Below, one piece after another: positions 12,180 through 25,752 of a stretch of DNA of 55,533 nucleotides. The stretch lies in contig QAXH01005680.1 in NCBI GenBank assembly GCA_004335635.1, positions 1 to 55,533 of the forward strand. The letters run 5' to 3'. The DNA is from Chloromonas sp. AAM2. Lineage: Eukaryota > Chlorophyta > Chlorophyceae > Chlamydomonadales > Chlamydomonadaceae. The stretch's first letter is position 1. Every line of letters begins with the position of its first letter. The position numbers were made by a program, and so were the translations under genes. The notes beneath the pieces are model-generated. The model saw only the letters and a list, made by a program, of their open reading frames with translations, had not been told where the DNA came from and ran no database searches.

Positions 12180-12812
12180 TGGGCATTCGCAACTTGTTTG
12201 GAGCCGAAACCGTCACGCAAAACCTTTGTGCTTTATTTTGCGTTTAGATGCCATTGCCGCAGAGCAAGCCCACAATTCAGCTTTCTGGCTATCATTGATG
12301 AAGATGAATACCCTTTCTATTGATAACAGTGAAAATGTGTCTGAAGCGCTTCTTTGGAATGATGACTTGCTAAGTTGTCCATGAGCAACGTAGCCCCTTG
12401 CGCCAACGGAATGTCCCGAATGATCGCAAGAAGTCATCTTTTTTCATGTTGTGGTCAAGAAGTTGGTCACGAAGGGCGTCGATGTTGGGCGATGTTGGGC
12501 GTCGATGTTGGGGGCGTTTACAATTCGAAATGCTTTCTTCAGCGTGTAACCACAACGCCTCCTGTACTGGCCAACAATCGTGCGACACCTGCGCACTGCA
12601 CACCGTTGCATGACAATTTCTTGCAACTGCGACATGGTGATGAATGGATTCCCACGAACCGTTTCGTCAATACAAGCCTTCACCTGAGAGAACGCAGATG
12701 AACACTTACGCCGTGATTTCGCCATGTAAGAAGGGCTCAGATGTACCCAGCGCTGCAATGATGACTTTGACAGTAAGAAGCCCTTTTTTGGGTCGGCCCT
12801 ATTACGGGTCAC
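12180..12812 (-). pseudogene. Degraded IS630/Tc1-mariner-type (DDE) transposase
   Basis: The N-terminal part (12812 to about 12480) encodes a helix-turn-helix-like segment: NPFITMSQLQEIVMQR, then a Tyr-Arg-rich recognition stretch (VGQYRRRCGYTLKKAFRI). In another frame, 12420-12310 reads RDIPLAQGATLLMDNLASH, the segment around the second catalytic Asp of IS630/Tc1 DDE transposases (the MDN motif). A TAG follows shortly after. A further frame gives a C-terminal piece (MASKRKIKHKGFA). The region with the first catalytic Asp is missing, and the frame changes at least twice, so this is an internally deleted, dead copy. A small GATGTTGGGC tandem repeat at 12477-12515 marks the deletion zone. Confidence 0.75.
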
Positions 12813-13184
12813 ACGTCAGTTTTCAGCCACTTATCGTCTCTGGCTCTGGTCTGCACGAGCGTGTACCTCTGGCATGCCGTTCCACGCGTGTCCCACAAGC
12901 GAATTGAGCAGCTAGTCGACACCAACCGTCTGCTGATTTTCTGTTACAGAACCCTAGTTTTTGCTGCGAGGCAAATTTTCTCGGCTGGGTCAAGGACGGC
13001 TAATGCGGTCAACACATGTAAAGTCGCTGCATCAAATCCCCACCTTGACATGCGACAATGGCAGACACAAAGCTAGTCGTGCTGGACGTGCTGGTAGTCC
13101 GAACCGCGGGCAAACGTGAATTGCCTGCGCGTTCGTTCTCGTCAAATAAAAAGGACAAAGTGACTGCAGAGAACGCAAGGTGGC
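12813..13184. other. Spacer
   Basis: No supportable coding sequence. It contains an A-rich AAATAAAAAGGA stretch at about 13144, just upstream of the 13215 reading frame, which could be a core-promoter-like element or chance. Confidence 0.3.
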
Positions 13185-13214
13185 TTGCTTAGACTTTGCC
13201 AGAAGACATTCTCA

Positions 13215-13550
13215 ATGGACACGCATGTGCAGATTCTAGCACAAGCAGGAGCACCAGTCCCTGACAGCGAGCTGAACGCCACTGAAGCCGTCGAGGTTCA
13301 ACTTCAAGCGGTGGCGGCACCTCCAGTCCAGACACCTCTTGCCACCTTCATCACCGACCGCACATTCAAGGCCAGCGACTTTGAGATACCAGACAAGGAG
13401 TACGTACCGACCTGTGAGTTTGACAATTTCAAGGAAACCTTTCTGGGCCAGCCTACTCCTGACCTGCCGGACACGGAGGAGGAGCCGACTTTGTTCGCCA
13501 CTTCGTACAATGCTACATGCCGAACTGGTGAGCAGCGTGATGCTTGCTGA
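13215..13550 (+). CDS. Small acidic ORF of unknown function beside the Fanzor remnant
   Basis: An ATG at 13215 opens about 111 codons. The product is acidic and Pro/Thr-rich, with no Lys/Arg clusters, and contains FITDRTFKASDFEIPDKEY and EFDNFKETFLGQ. I do not recognise it. It is transcribed toward the 3' end of the broken Fanzor and ends near where Fanzor similarity stops. It could be an exon of a lost gene, a partner ORF of the element, or a chance frame. A GTGAGC at 13527-13532 could serve as a splice donor, so it may be a first exon. Confidence 0.3.
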   Translation: MDTHVQILAQAGAPVPDSELNATEAVEVQLQAVAAPPVQTPLATFITDRTFKASDFEIPDKEYVPTCEFDNFKETFLGQPTPDLPDTEEEPTLFATSYNATCRTGEQRDAC

Positions 13551-13619
13551 TGGTGATGTCAGGTTGGAGTCCAAGCTCGGTTGAAGGCTGTCCCGAAGCG
13601 CCCAGCTCCTAGCAGAGGT

Positions 13620-14400
13620 ATCAGCGAACGTCCGAAAGATGTCCCTCCGAAAGATTGCATTCAGCGGCGACGCGACCGCTAACCTGGTGCGAAGGTACTG
13701 ATGATAGTGTAACGACGTACTGGTCCTTGAGGATCTCCTCGCAACCTCATCGCCCACCATATCAGCACCAATCGTCCGTTGTAGCTCGAAGATGCACATC
13801 CCGCCCTGACGAGATCGTTTCTTGAGCATGTTCGTCCTCCTGGCGTTGATCACCTTCTGTCCACTTTCAAAACACCGCTGAGCGCGCGTGAAACGAATCC
13901 GAATTGGAGCCGTTGTACACACATAGCAACACCCGTTTGCCTGGATCGGCTCCCAATTTGCTGCCAGTCCCACTCAACAGCGTTCCTCTCTCCTCGTCGC
14001 TCAAAGTCGTCAAGTACCGCCCCCGCGATTCTTCTCCTCCGTCGCTTGATGCTCCTGACTGTCCTTGATCGCCTTGAAGCCGCCGTTGTAGCGCGTCTGG
14101 CCGAACAGAGACTGATCGACGTAATGGAGCGAGACGGAGAAGCCGTCCGTGTCGATCACGTTGTTGAACACCATGCTCGTTTCACTCGCCCGTTTCGCAG
14201 TCGAGTGGGTCAATCCAGCGTGCTTGTTCTTTCCGAGCTTCGTGAGTTGACGCTATAATGCCGTCTTGAAGAACGATGCGCTCAACGGGTTGCTCTTGAA
14301 CGCTGCCTTGGCGGCCTTCGGAACGAGGGTTGAGACATCGTTGAACAGTTGCCCCTTGCCTTTCAGATTAGGGAGTTTCCAAGTGCGCGACGAACACGAT
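13620..14400 (-). pseudogene. Broken Fanzor (eukaryotic TnpB-like RNA-guided nuclease) gene
   Basis: Three collinear segments resemble Fanzor proteins, the eukaryotic relatives of IS605/IS607 TnpB. (1) 14381 to about 14035 holds WKLPNLKGKGQLFNDV and then FNNVIDTDGFSVSLHY, the TDG..SV strand before the nuclease core. (2) 14035-13910 reads RYLTTLSDEERGTLL and GADPGKRVLLCVYNG, the RuvC-I motif, with the catalytic Asp at about 13947. (3) 13893-13620 reads RFTRAQRCFESGQ, LHYHQYLRTRL and FRRDIFRTF, matching the region after RuvC-I. One in-frame TAG (about 14249) and two frameshifts (near 14035 and 13900) break it. No RuvC-II Glu, zinc finger (CxxC) or RuvC-III Asp is found downstream, so it is also 3'-truncated. 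I saw no flanking inverted repeats or guide-RNA end. Confidence 0.75.
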
Positions 14401-14615
14401 GAGCCAGCTGTCGCTGCTTCGAAGCCCAAAGCCTGTAGGACTCACTTCCATGATAGGTGTCAGATGCAGTGTGCTCGTGCGTGGCCGCTGTGGTACGCAA
14501 CGCTGCTGTGTGTACGCAAATTAAGAAGGCCAAATGTCAGACGCAAGAATAAAGAACGCACAACAAGACAGCTTTGGCGCTCAAGACGCAAAAATTAAAA
14601 ACACAAAAGTATATT

Positions 14616-15165
14616 TGGCCTTCAACGCAAGGTGTTCAGTGATAAGGGTGTCAGCTTGACCAGCAAGATGCGCATTTATAAGGCGATTGTTGTGCCTATC
14701 CTGCTTTATGGGGCTGCTGAGTCATGGGCACCGACTAGAGCTCAGCAACAGCTGTTCAACAACACCTGCCTGCGACGCATTCTGCATGAACGTCTAGGCC
14801 CAGAGGTGATCAGCCATACTGACCTCTACGCCAGAACTCATCAACCTGCCATTAGTGCCCTGCTTAGAACACACAGGCTCAGGTGGCTAGGCCACATGGG
14901 ACGCATGCCTGACACTTTCAGCGTCATACGTTTGCTTTTTGCAACTGTTCCAGCCCCAGAGGGCCAGCAGGCTGTAGCAAGGAGAGGCAGGGGTGCCCCA
15001 CTCTCTGGAACTGTGTTGCCAGTGATGACATTCGTACGTTGCACCCTGCTACCAGTGACCTTTCTTGGCTTGATGATTGTCAGGCGCGTAATTCTTGGAG
15101 AGATATTGTGTCTAGCTGCAGTACTGTGGGTTGAACCATGAAAGCCATGTGATGATGATGTGATG
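14616..15165 (+). mobile_element. Non-LTR retrotransposon (LINE) 3' fragment: C-terminal part of the reverse transcriptase ORF
   Basis: The frame from 14632 gives the typical post-RT thumb/linker of LINE ORF2 proteins: SKMRIYKAIVVPILLYGAA, then a stretch ending CLRRILHERLGPEVI, then LRWLGHMGRMPD. The reverse transcriptase catalytic motif is absent, so the copy is 5'-truncated. The frame shifts after about 14990. The 3' end (about 15127-15165) carries the shared GGGTTGAACCATGA sequence and a GATGATGATG tail. It is closely related to the copy at 29384-29955. Confidence 0.85.
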
Positions 15166-15689
15166 ATTTTCGGGGCGCAAACTAGTTTGGAGCAGTACGG
15201 TATGCGACTCCGCACCGGCTGTGTTTGGTTTTTTGTTCTTCTTTCTGCTTTTTTGTATGTGAGGCCCGGGAGTCACACAAGAATCGGACAGTGAATTCAC
15301 AGAGGAATTGGATAGAGAGGAGATTCACAGAGGAATTGGACAGTGAATTCATGAGCAGCTTGAACAAGTCCTTTTCAAAGCTAAAGCGATGTGCAAGATT
15401 GCCCTCCATGCCTTGATGTGCAATGTGGCTCGGGAGAAACATCTTTGTGCTGATCTTTTGTCATTTGTGGAGAAGTGACTGGGTTTGGCAACCCTCTTGA
15501 CCCTCGTGGCAGACTGGTTGTGCTAGTTAGGGCAAACATTGGCCCGAGTAGCGTGCTGTGGTGAGCAGGCTACTTTCCTAACTAGGTCTCCATTCACGTC
15601 CTTGATTGACTTGAGGTGCCTGTGTCGGGGTGACAAATTGTATGGCTGGCTCAACCTAGCCTCAGCTTGCAATCTAGAAGCTTGACTCT
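15166..15689. other. Spacer with a short tandem repeat
   Basis: At 15283-15350 the phrases GGACAGTGAATTCA and ATTCACAGAGGAATTGGA occur twice in tandem. Nothing else here supports a gene. Confidence 0.4.
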
Positions 15690-15890
15690 CTATTCAACGC
15701 AGAAATCGATATATGGTTTCATCCATTGAAACTGTTCAAACCTTAAACACCGAGTCACACCCTTGAGCACCAACCCATGACTCAGCATCTGTTTCAGGGC
15801 CTTGTAGTGAACCACATAATCCTTTTTAGGCAGCAGATTGGGCACCAGCTTCTCTTCACCCGTACACTTCAAATGATCGCTTGAGATCGC
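15690..15890 (-). pseudogene. Fragment of Polinton/Maverick-like protein-primed DNA polymerase B
   Basis: The minus strand encodes about 66 codons ending in TAG: EEKLVPNLLPKKDYVVHYKA, then LVLKGVTRCLRFEQ, then QWMKPYIDF. The pattern KLVPNL..K..YVVHY..L......G......HR.L.F.QS.WLKPYIDFNT is a hallmark of viral-type family B polymerases of Polintons and related elements (DNA_pol_B_2). It lies C-terminal to the main polymerase motifs. The fragment is isolated: no integrase, packaging ATPase or capsid gene is visible nearby, and it ends in a stop shortly after the motif, so it is a relic. Confidence 0.7.
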
Positions 15891-16518
15891 ATGCCCTTAA
15901 ATGGGCCATGAAGTAACGTCATATGGCAAGACGCGCCGCTTAAATGATTGGAATTCGCTATCAACAGTTGCCATTGTGAAAGTTGCCATTGCACTAGCTG
16001 ACCCTGACCCTAACCCTGACAATCTTTCAACCCAGTCCATTTATATGGCCAACGGGATGCTTTCAGAAGGTGTTCTGTGGGGTGATGGCCACAAGGGCCT
16101 CACCACCTCTTGCTGACACGGCCAGAGATGATAGACCAGACTGTCACTTCTTTGTGACATGTGTGATAGCACCTTGTGATTCTCCTCCTAGTGTTCCACA
16201 ACGCAACGCAGTAGGTACTCGTGTAGAGATACGTGTAGAGATATGCCTCCAGTTGCTGGCCAGCCACTTTCATAGGACCCACCAATTAGCTGTCAGGCCA
16301 TCTATGAGCGGGTTGATGCATGGCAGTCATAACCAGCATTTAGCATCGGCCGTCCCTGTCGTCAGTGGCTCTGGCATGCTGCATAGCAGCCTGGCCGTCT
16401 CTGTGTGGGACATCTGGTATGCACATGGGGAACGCTGTGCTGCCCTCTACGCCGTCAGCTAAAGATTACAAAGGAGAACTTAAAATCACTCCAATCAATG
16501 TCAAACATGGATATGCTT
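15891..16518. other. Spacer with a dispersed repeat
   Basis: It holds a dispersed repeat at 16043-16117, whose reverse complement is at 55399-55469, and a few CCCTAACCCTGA-like repeats near 16006. A TGTAA motif (the green-algal polyadenylation signal) lies on the minus strand near 16467, about 50 bases past the SDF2-like stop codon, and probably marks that gene's 3' end. Confidence 0.5.
16043..16117 (+). repeat. Dispersed repeat R2, copy 1
   Basis: About 75 bases (ATGGCCAACGGGATGCTTTC through CACAAGGGCCTCACCACC) match the reverse complement of 55399-55469 with few changes. Both copies keep a frame reading LSEGVLWGDGHKGLTT, so the source may be a coding part of a mobile element. Confidence 0.75.
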
Positions 16519-17918
16519 TCAGAGCTCGTCATTTGGCGTTGTTTCCTTGCCGGCTGGCTTGTGCATGGGGAAATACACGCCCTCTGCCGCCTGCCACTCG
16601 GCTCCCTTGTCTCGTCGCTCGGTGCCGCACACCTCGTGCTGCCCAGCGATGGGCTGCCCAAACCGCATCTCATGCGAATACAGGTACGCTCCCGTATCCA
16701 CATGCTTGACGCGTATCTGCATGGAGGGCTCAAGGCGCGCACGTCAACAGAATGGGATGCCAGTCCTTGTTGCCTGACGTGGCAGATCACCAGCGAGACA
16801 CCACTCCATGCAACGCAGGCTGTGCAACATGCAACGTATGCAGCGGTGGCGTGGCATGCCGGTGGATTATGCATGTAGGCTTCTGATTATGACGCTGTTT
16901 TCCATACCCTGGTTCCCAAAAGCCTGCAGCATGCCATGTGACCTCCAGCCAGTCTGTGTGTGCCGCGCACCTTGGTGTCTTGCTTCCACATCTTGCTCTT
17001 GCCGTCCCACTCCACGGACCATATGTCTCCGCCATCTGTTTCCAAGTCACTCCCAAAAGCACTGACCTGCGACAGAACATGCTGCAGATTTGTTGGCATG
17101 CACCAGCAAGCCATATGTCCATGAGATCAGCACCCGGAAGCAACAGGCTGTATGAGCCAAGATGGCAGTAAACGTACAGCGTCCAGGGGCTGCTTGAGCC
17201 TGGATGTCAGGCACGTGACCCGTTACCTTACCTCAAGGTTGCCCGAGAGCGGGGACTGGTAGTGATGACTGTGAAGCCATTTCCGAGTGGCAGCATGCTG
17301 CAGCCGCAACTGCTGGTTCTTCTTTATGCTGTCTCCGGGCACACATGGTTCCGACTGCATGCATGCATGGCAAGAAGTAAGTGATCGTGGTGCAATGATG
17401 CGTGTTGTTGTGCCCTCAGTGCAGGTTGGCCGATGCTCCCTATCAGATCTCTTGCTTCCAGTGAATGATGACTTTGGAGTACTCTGAACTTCTGAGAAGA
17501 GCTTGCATGCTTAGGTTGGAGTTTGCACTGTGCTCTGCACCGTGCAATCAACTCACAGGAGTGCCTAGGACAATCCATAGCGAATTGCCATCGTCTGAAG
17601 TGGGAAAGGCTGTCACTGACTGTTGCTGGCTGCCTCTGCTGAAGGACACTTCATGGGAGTGTAAGCGAAACTTTGTCTGGAGGTGTGCAAGCTTGATCGT
17701 TGAGCCGCAGGTGACCTGTGAGCATATCACATGCGTGCACAGCGATCTGAAGTGTGAGTAGTCTTTTAAATATTCAGATACGAGCAAGCAGATCCCATGT
17801 TTCCACGAACAGACGCCTGGGCAGCAAAACCAACGACCCAACTCACGGGCAAATTTTCGCCAATGACTGACTGAACGAGGCAGAGGATTGCCAGCCCGAC
17901 GAGGATACGTACAGCCAT
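16519..17918 (-). CDS. SDF2: SDF2-like ER protein with MIR repeats, 5 exons, 215 aa
   Basis: Stromal cell-derived factor 2 homolog, a luminal ER protein that works with DnaJ/BiP chaperones in folding and quality control. Exons (minus): 17918-17847, 17715-17557, 17354-17232, 17066-16971, 16716-16519; all boundaries are GT-AG and in phase. Residues 1-20 (MAVRILVGLAILCLVQSVIG) are a signal peptide. Three MIR repeats follow, recognisable by KLAHLQTKFRLHSHEV, RLQHAATRKWLHSHHY and VKHVDTGAYLYSHEMRFGQP. The highly conserved HEVCG and WQAAEGVYFP near the C-terminus are typical of SDF2 rather than of protein O-mannosyltransferases or IP3 receptors. The last residues are NDEL, an HDEL/KDEL-type retrieval signal. 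Length matches the family. A TGTAA signal lies about 50 bases downstream. Confidence 0.95.
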
Positions 17919-18438
17919 CCTTCAGTTCGGTACTTCTGTCTCTGCTAGACAAGTTCCCGCGTTGTGCGGAGATGAAATGTCGTTGATCAGCAACCGTTTG
18001 ACGTCAGCAACCACTGACAAGTTTGCGCTTCACTGCTGGTGAGGAAGAGCTGCCTAAGAGTTGTACATTGCTGTTTAGATATCGGTCCAGATACCAGTCT
18101 GACCTGTCCAGAGGACAGAATCAAGCACACATGCCCACACCTCACTCAGTGGCTCGTCCTGAGTCTACAGAGGTTAGGTCGCAGCAGCCGGCCTGGCGTC
18201 AGCCATGGTGCACAGTACTGACATGGGTACTGCTTCGCGGACAAGACACCTCAGACGTTGTCAATCCCTTGACATGCCTGCCTGTCTGTCTGCCAAGCCA
18301 CTCTTACTTGCCTGCCTGACGCTGTGGTCACTGTCCCTGCTGGTGCCTATCCCGAAACATGCTAGACAGCTGACAACGATTGTGTACTTGATGCCTCGCG
18401 TGAGCAAGGAGTCGCAGGTTGCCCGTCCACTGTTACAT

Positions 18439-18538
18439 GGGCTGACGCATTACAGGCAATCATCAAAAAGTGGGCTCAATACCACTCGGAACGATATTTG
18501 CAGGAGGACACTTGTTTCTTGCCATGCCAAAATGAGAC
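18439..18538 (+). repeat. Dispersed repeat R3, copy 1
   Basis: About 100 bases, from GGGCTGACGCAT to CTTGCCATGCCAAAATGAGA, recur in the same orientation at 53447-53553 inside an intron of the phosphate transporter gene, with scattered substitutions and small indels. Confidence 0.75.
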
Positions 18539-18807
18539 CATGTTGGCTGGACTGCTGGTCATGGCTCACAGCCCATGCAGAGCTGCGACCATGATACCAT
18601 GTGTGGGGGATGCACAGCAGTTGGATCCATTGTGGAACAACTCCGCCGCTTGTGCCCAGCGGACGCTTGCACGCCGTTCACACAGGAGGATCCATGCGAG
18701 TTGAGCAGGTGCTGATTGGTGGTACCTGGCCTCCCAGTCTTGACGCGAGGTGAAGCCGTCTGCGTCAATTCCAGTTGCAGCGTCCGGTCCAATAAATCGC
18801 TGTTGAG

Positions 18808-18852
18808 TATTTGCGTTGGACGTGCTTCATGGTGTGCACTCCCTCCTCGTAA
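18808..18852 (+). repeat. Dispersed repeat R4, copy 1
   Basis: A 45-base unit (TTTGCGTTGGACGTGCTTC then GGTGTGCACTCCCTCC). Related copies are at 19881-19906 and 30964-31003 on the plus strand and 55294-55340 on the minus strand. The right boundary at TTGTAA or TCGTAA is shared, suggesting an element terminus. Confidence 0.7.
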
Positions 18853-19880
18853 CTCGCCTGTGTCCTCCCAAATCCAAGCAGACAACTTTACAGACACCAG
18901 GCACCGCAAGCTCAAGGCGCTGTGCATATCGCCCTGTTTGCCTGCCTCGTTCTGCTAAGCTGGCAGCAGCATGGTGTATAGGCAGACATAGGACAACAAC
19001 GTCTCACCATACAGCCCATTCCAACATTAAATTGGGTCGACAAGGGAGCTGCAGCACCCATTCAAGTTGTATGGCGTTGCATCCAGCAACCAGCGCCACA
19101 ACGGAACACAACTGAGCCATTTCAAAACACTGTCTGTACCACACATTGCCAATGACGTCAGTAAACATGGCCTATGGGATGCACCCAAGTGAGGCCCCCA
19201 CTTCGAAATTTTTGGCATGTGGGAAACAAATCGCAATGGTTTGCGCAAGGTTCAACTGACGCGCAATGTGAATACAGCATCACAAGTCCCCCAGCATCTC
19301 AGTCAGTCAGCAGCATAACACGCTTTGTTATGTGCCTTAAAAGCAGCACAACAGAAGGCCTTGTGCAAGTGAACAGGAACCGATCACAAGGCCGACCGTT
19401 CCAACTGCAGCTGCATGACAAGCAAAGATGGCTTCCTGACCATCCCTTGGAAGTCATTGCTCCTTTCATCACGCATTGGCATCAAACACGTCAACTGCTA
19501 AGCATTGGGCACGAAGAGCCTGTTGAACCAGGTTTGTAAGGGTGAGTGTATATGAGGCTGAAGGATGCACAAGTGCAAGGCAGCAAAACGGGACGACGGC
19601 GAATTGAACGTGTTTTCAAGAAGTATGCCTCGCTTTCAGAAAGACTTTTGCCTGTGCCCACAGGTGTCATCCCGTGTGAAAACGGGTATTCCAAGGCTTG
19701 AAGAGCTTGGGTCCTCTAAAAACGTGAATGGCCCTTACTCCATGGAAAACGGCAGGAAAGGTAGGAATTCCCGCAGTGTGTTGTTTGCAGTGCCTGATAC
19801 CACCATCCCACCCACTGTGAATGTATTGCAAGGAAAACCTTTTATCCCAAACGTATATGATGGAAGCTGGCAAGTAGATT

Positions 19881-19906
19881 CCTGGTGTGCACTCCCTCCT
19901 TGTAAA
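19881..19906 (+). repeat. Dispersed repeat R4, partial copy
   Basis: Right-hand 26 bases of R4 (CCTGGTGTGCACTCCCTCCT then TGTAAA). Confidence 0.6.
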
Positions 19907-20468
19907 GCTGTCTCATTGCCTGCACTTGTCATCCTAATGCACATCACGTGGCGTCTGCAAGTGGACGCCAGATGTATTTATGTATTGTTGAGTCGTCTGT
20001 TGCAGCTTTGGGTCAGCGAGACAGCCTTCTGGCGCTGCCTTAAGTCATTGTGAAGTCTACATGAATAAATTTTGCAACCTGCTCGTGCCTTGTATGTCGG
20101 CAGCTGAGCTCGAAGCTTGATGAGGCCAAGCCGCCCTCAGATGGAAAGCCTCACCAGCCATGTGATACACACCGAGCAAAACTGTCCGAGCTCTCAACCA
20201 TGTCTGAGATTATCATCTGCCTCAGTCCTAAGACTGCATCATGCGTTGGAACTGCATGGGCAGGGGAGCAGCAGCAAGACAAGCGGGCGACTCAGTAATG
20301 CAGGTGCAGCTGTGCAATACGTGGGCCAGTTGACATCGGCCATGCAACATAAAGGCCATTTCACACCACCACCTGCATGAACCTCCTGCATGGAACTGTA
20401 CACAATGCACACAACACCTGACCAAGCCACCTGGCGTGCACGGCATTGGCTGGGGGACGTGACATTTG

Positions 20469-24592
<4,124 letters not shown>

Positions 24593-25205
24593 TGGACCTG
24601 TGCGACCTTATGTGCAGAGCTCTGCGACGGTCGCAAGCATGAAAACGCGCACTCCTTTCCACACCGAACAAGCCAGCTTCGTGCCTGGCCCTTGCCGAAA
24701 CACCACGGGAATTGTTGTCTTCATGCGTAGGCGGAAGTAGCCGTCCCTCAACGCACCTGTATCAAGCTTTGTGAACATGCATTAGCAGGCTTAACTTCCG
24801 GACGTCCAGGCTGAGGCTCTGCGCTGGCCGTTCCATGAGAAAGCGGCTGTGTACTTGCTGACACTGTGCCACAGCCGTTCCTTTGAGTGTATAATTCACT
24901 GAACACCGTAGAGGTCGCCGCACGCAGAAGAGGGTTCGCAAAGGCAAAAGCTCGCAAGTCGTTAAACGTTTTTTCTTGCACAATCAGGGGCAGCAAGCTG
25001 GCCTTATTACGCACACGGGGGCCATGGGCACACTCAGCCTTGAGTTACTGCATGTTCCAAGCCATGTTTTCACAATGTACCAACACCAGTATCACAAAAG
25101 AGAACAAGTAGTGACCCGGGTGGCGGCAATTATGAACCTCAGTCAGTTCCCATCTTTGCTGTGTTTGACAGTGCTGTTTTCAAGCTAATTCAATCTGGCG
25201 CTGCA
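24593..25205. promoter_or_regulatory. 5' flank of CDPK and possible divergent promoter
   Basis: Non-coding spacer between the CDPK start and the plus-strand small ORF at 25206. The minus-strand frame at 25014-24748 has a faint piggyBac-like look (FSELYTQRNGCGTV), but it is too short and divergent to call. No TATA box could be assigned. Confidence 0.35.
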
Positions 25206-25475
25206 TGGCCAAGAAGAAGGAGGGCAAAGGCCTCATGGGCTTCACCAGCAGGCTCTCAATGCCCCGGCTATCCCGGCCCAAAGCTAGGCATGCCCAGCTA
25301 CGTTCAGGAGGCTCATGCCCAGGCAATCAAGCACCCCTATGTTGTGGCCGTGGGCCTAGCCGCTGCAGTAGCAATCGGGTTTGCCATCATGACAGTCAGT
25401 CACAGATCAGGACTACCTTGCTTGCCATCAGAGCTTGGCTTGGGCGGAGGACGTCAGCAGTGGTCGAGAACTTGA
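25206..25475 (+). CDS. Possible small single-membrane-span protein (exon or fragment)
   Basis: Two overlapping frames are open here. One starts MAKKKEGKGLMGFTSRL (25206). The other contains an ATG at 25288 followed by SYVQEAHAQAIKHP and then a clear hydrophobic span, YVVAVGLAAAVAIGFAIMT. The span looks like one transmembrane helix of a small organellar membrane subunit. A GTCAGT donor follows it at about 25394, so the gene probably continues in later exons that I could not find. The family is unknown. Confidence 0.35.
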   Translation, partial: WPRRRRAKASWASPAGSQCPGYPGPKLGMPSYVQEAHAQAIKHPYVVAVGLAAAVAIGFAIMTVSHRSGLPCLPSELGLGGGRQQWSRT

Positions 25476-25752
25476 TCCTCGGTTCAGAGGCATCGGTTAG
25501 TTGGCCGGGTCCAGGGAGGAGGAGCGGATTCTGTCTTGGTTTTGTTCACGTTGTGGGGCTGTGCAGAGTGGACGTAAGGGCGTGCGTTGCTTTTGTTCAA
25601 GCCAAGCAGCTGTGTCAAGGTGTTGGGCTTGCAGGGCCAGGCCGCCCTTAATCTTTCACGGGCCTTCACCCTCCTGCTTCAGGCCACTGGGAAAGGACAC
25701 AACTGACCTGAAGCGGTCCAAAGACAGCTAGCAATTCAGGCAGGTCACTTCC

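Larger units (their letters stand above)
17919..20468. other. Repeat-rich spacer
   Basis: 2.5 kb between two minus-strand genes. It contains copies of dispersed repeats R3 (18439-18538) and R4 (18808-18852 and 19881-19906). No exon could be supported. The right part includes the 3' UTR of the CDPK gene, and the left edge the SDF2-like promoter. Confidence 0.5.

Noticed and set aside
15990..16025. CCCTAACCCTGA-like phrase suggesting an interstitial telomere
   Set aside because: Only two or three imperfect units are present, too few to call a telomeric repeat.
24748..25014. Possible piggyBac-like transposase remnant (FSELYTQRNGCGTV)
   Set aside because: The similarity is a handful of residues from memory and could be chance; no second motif supports it.
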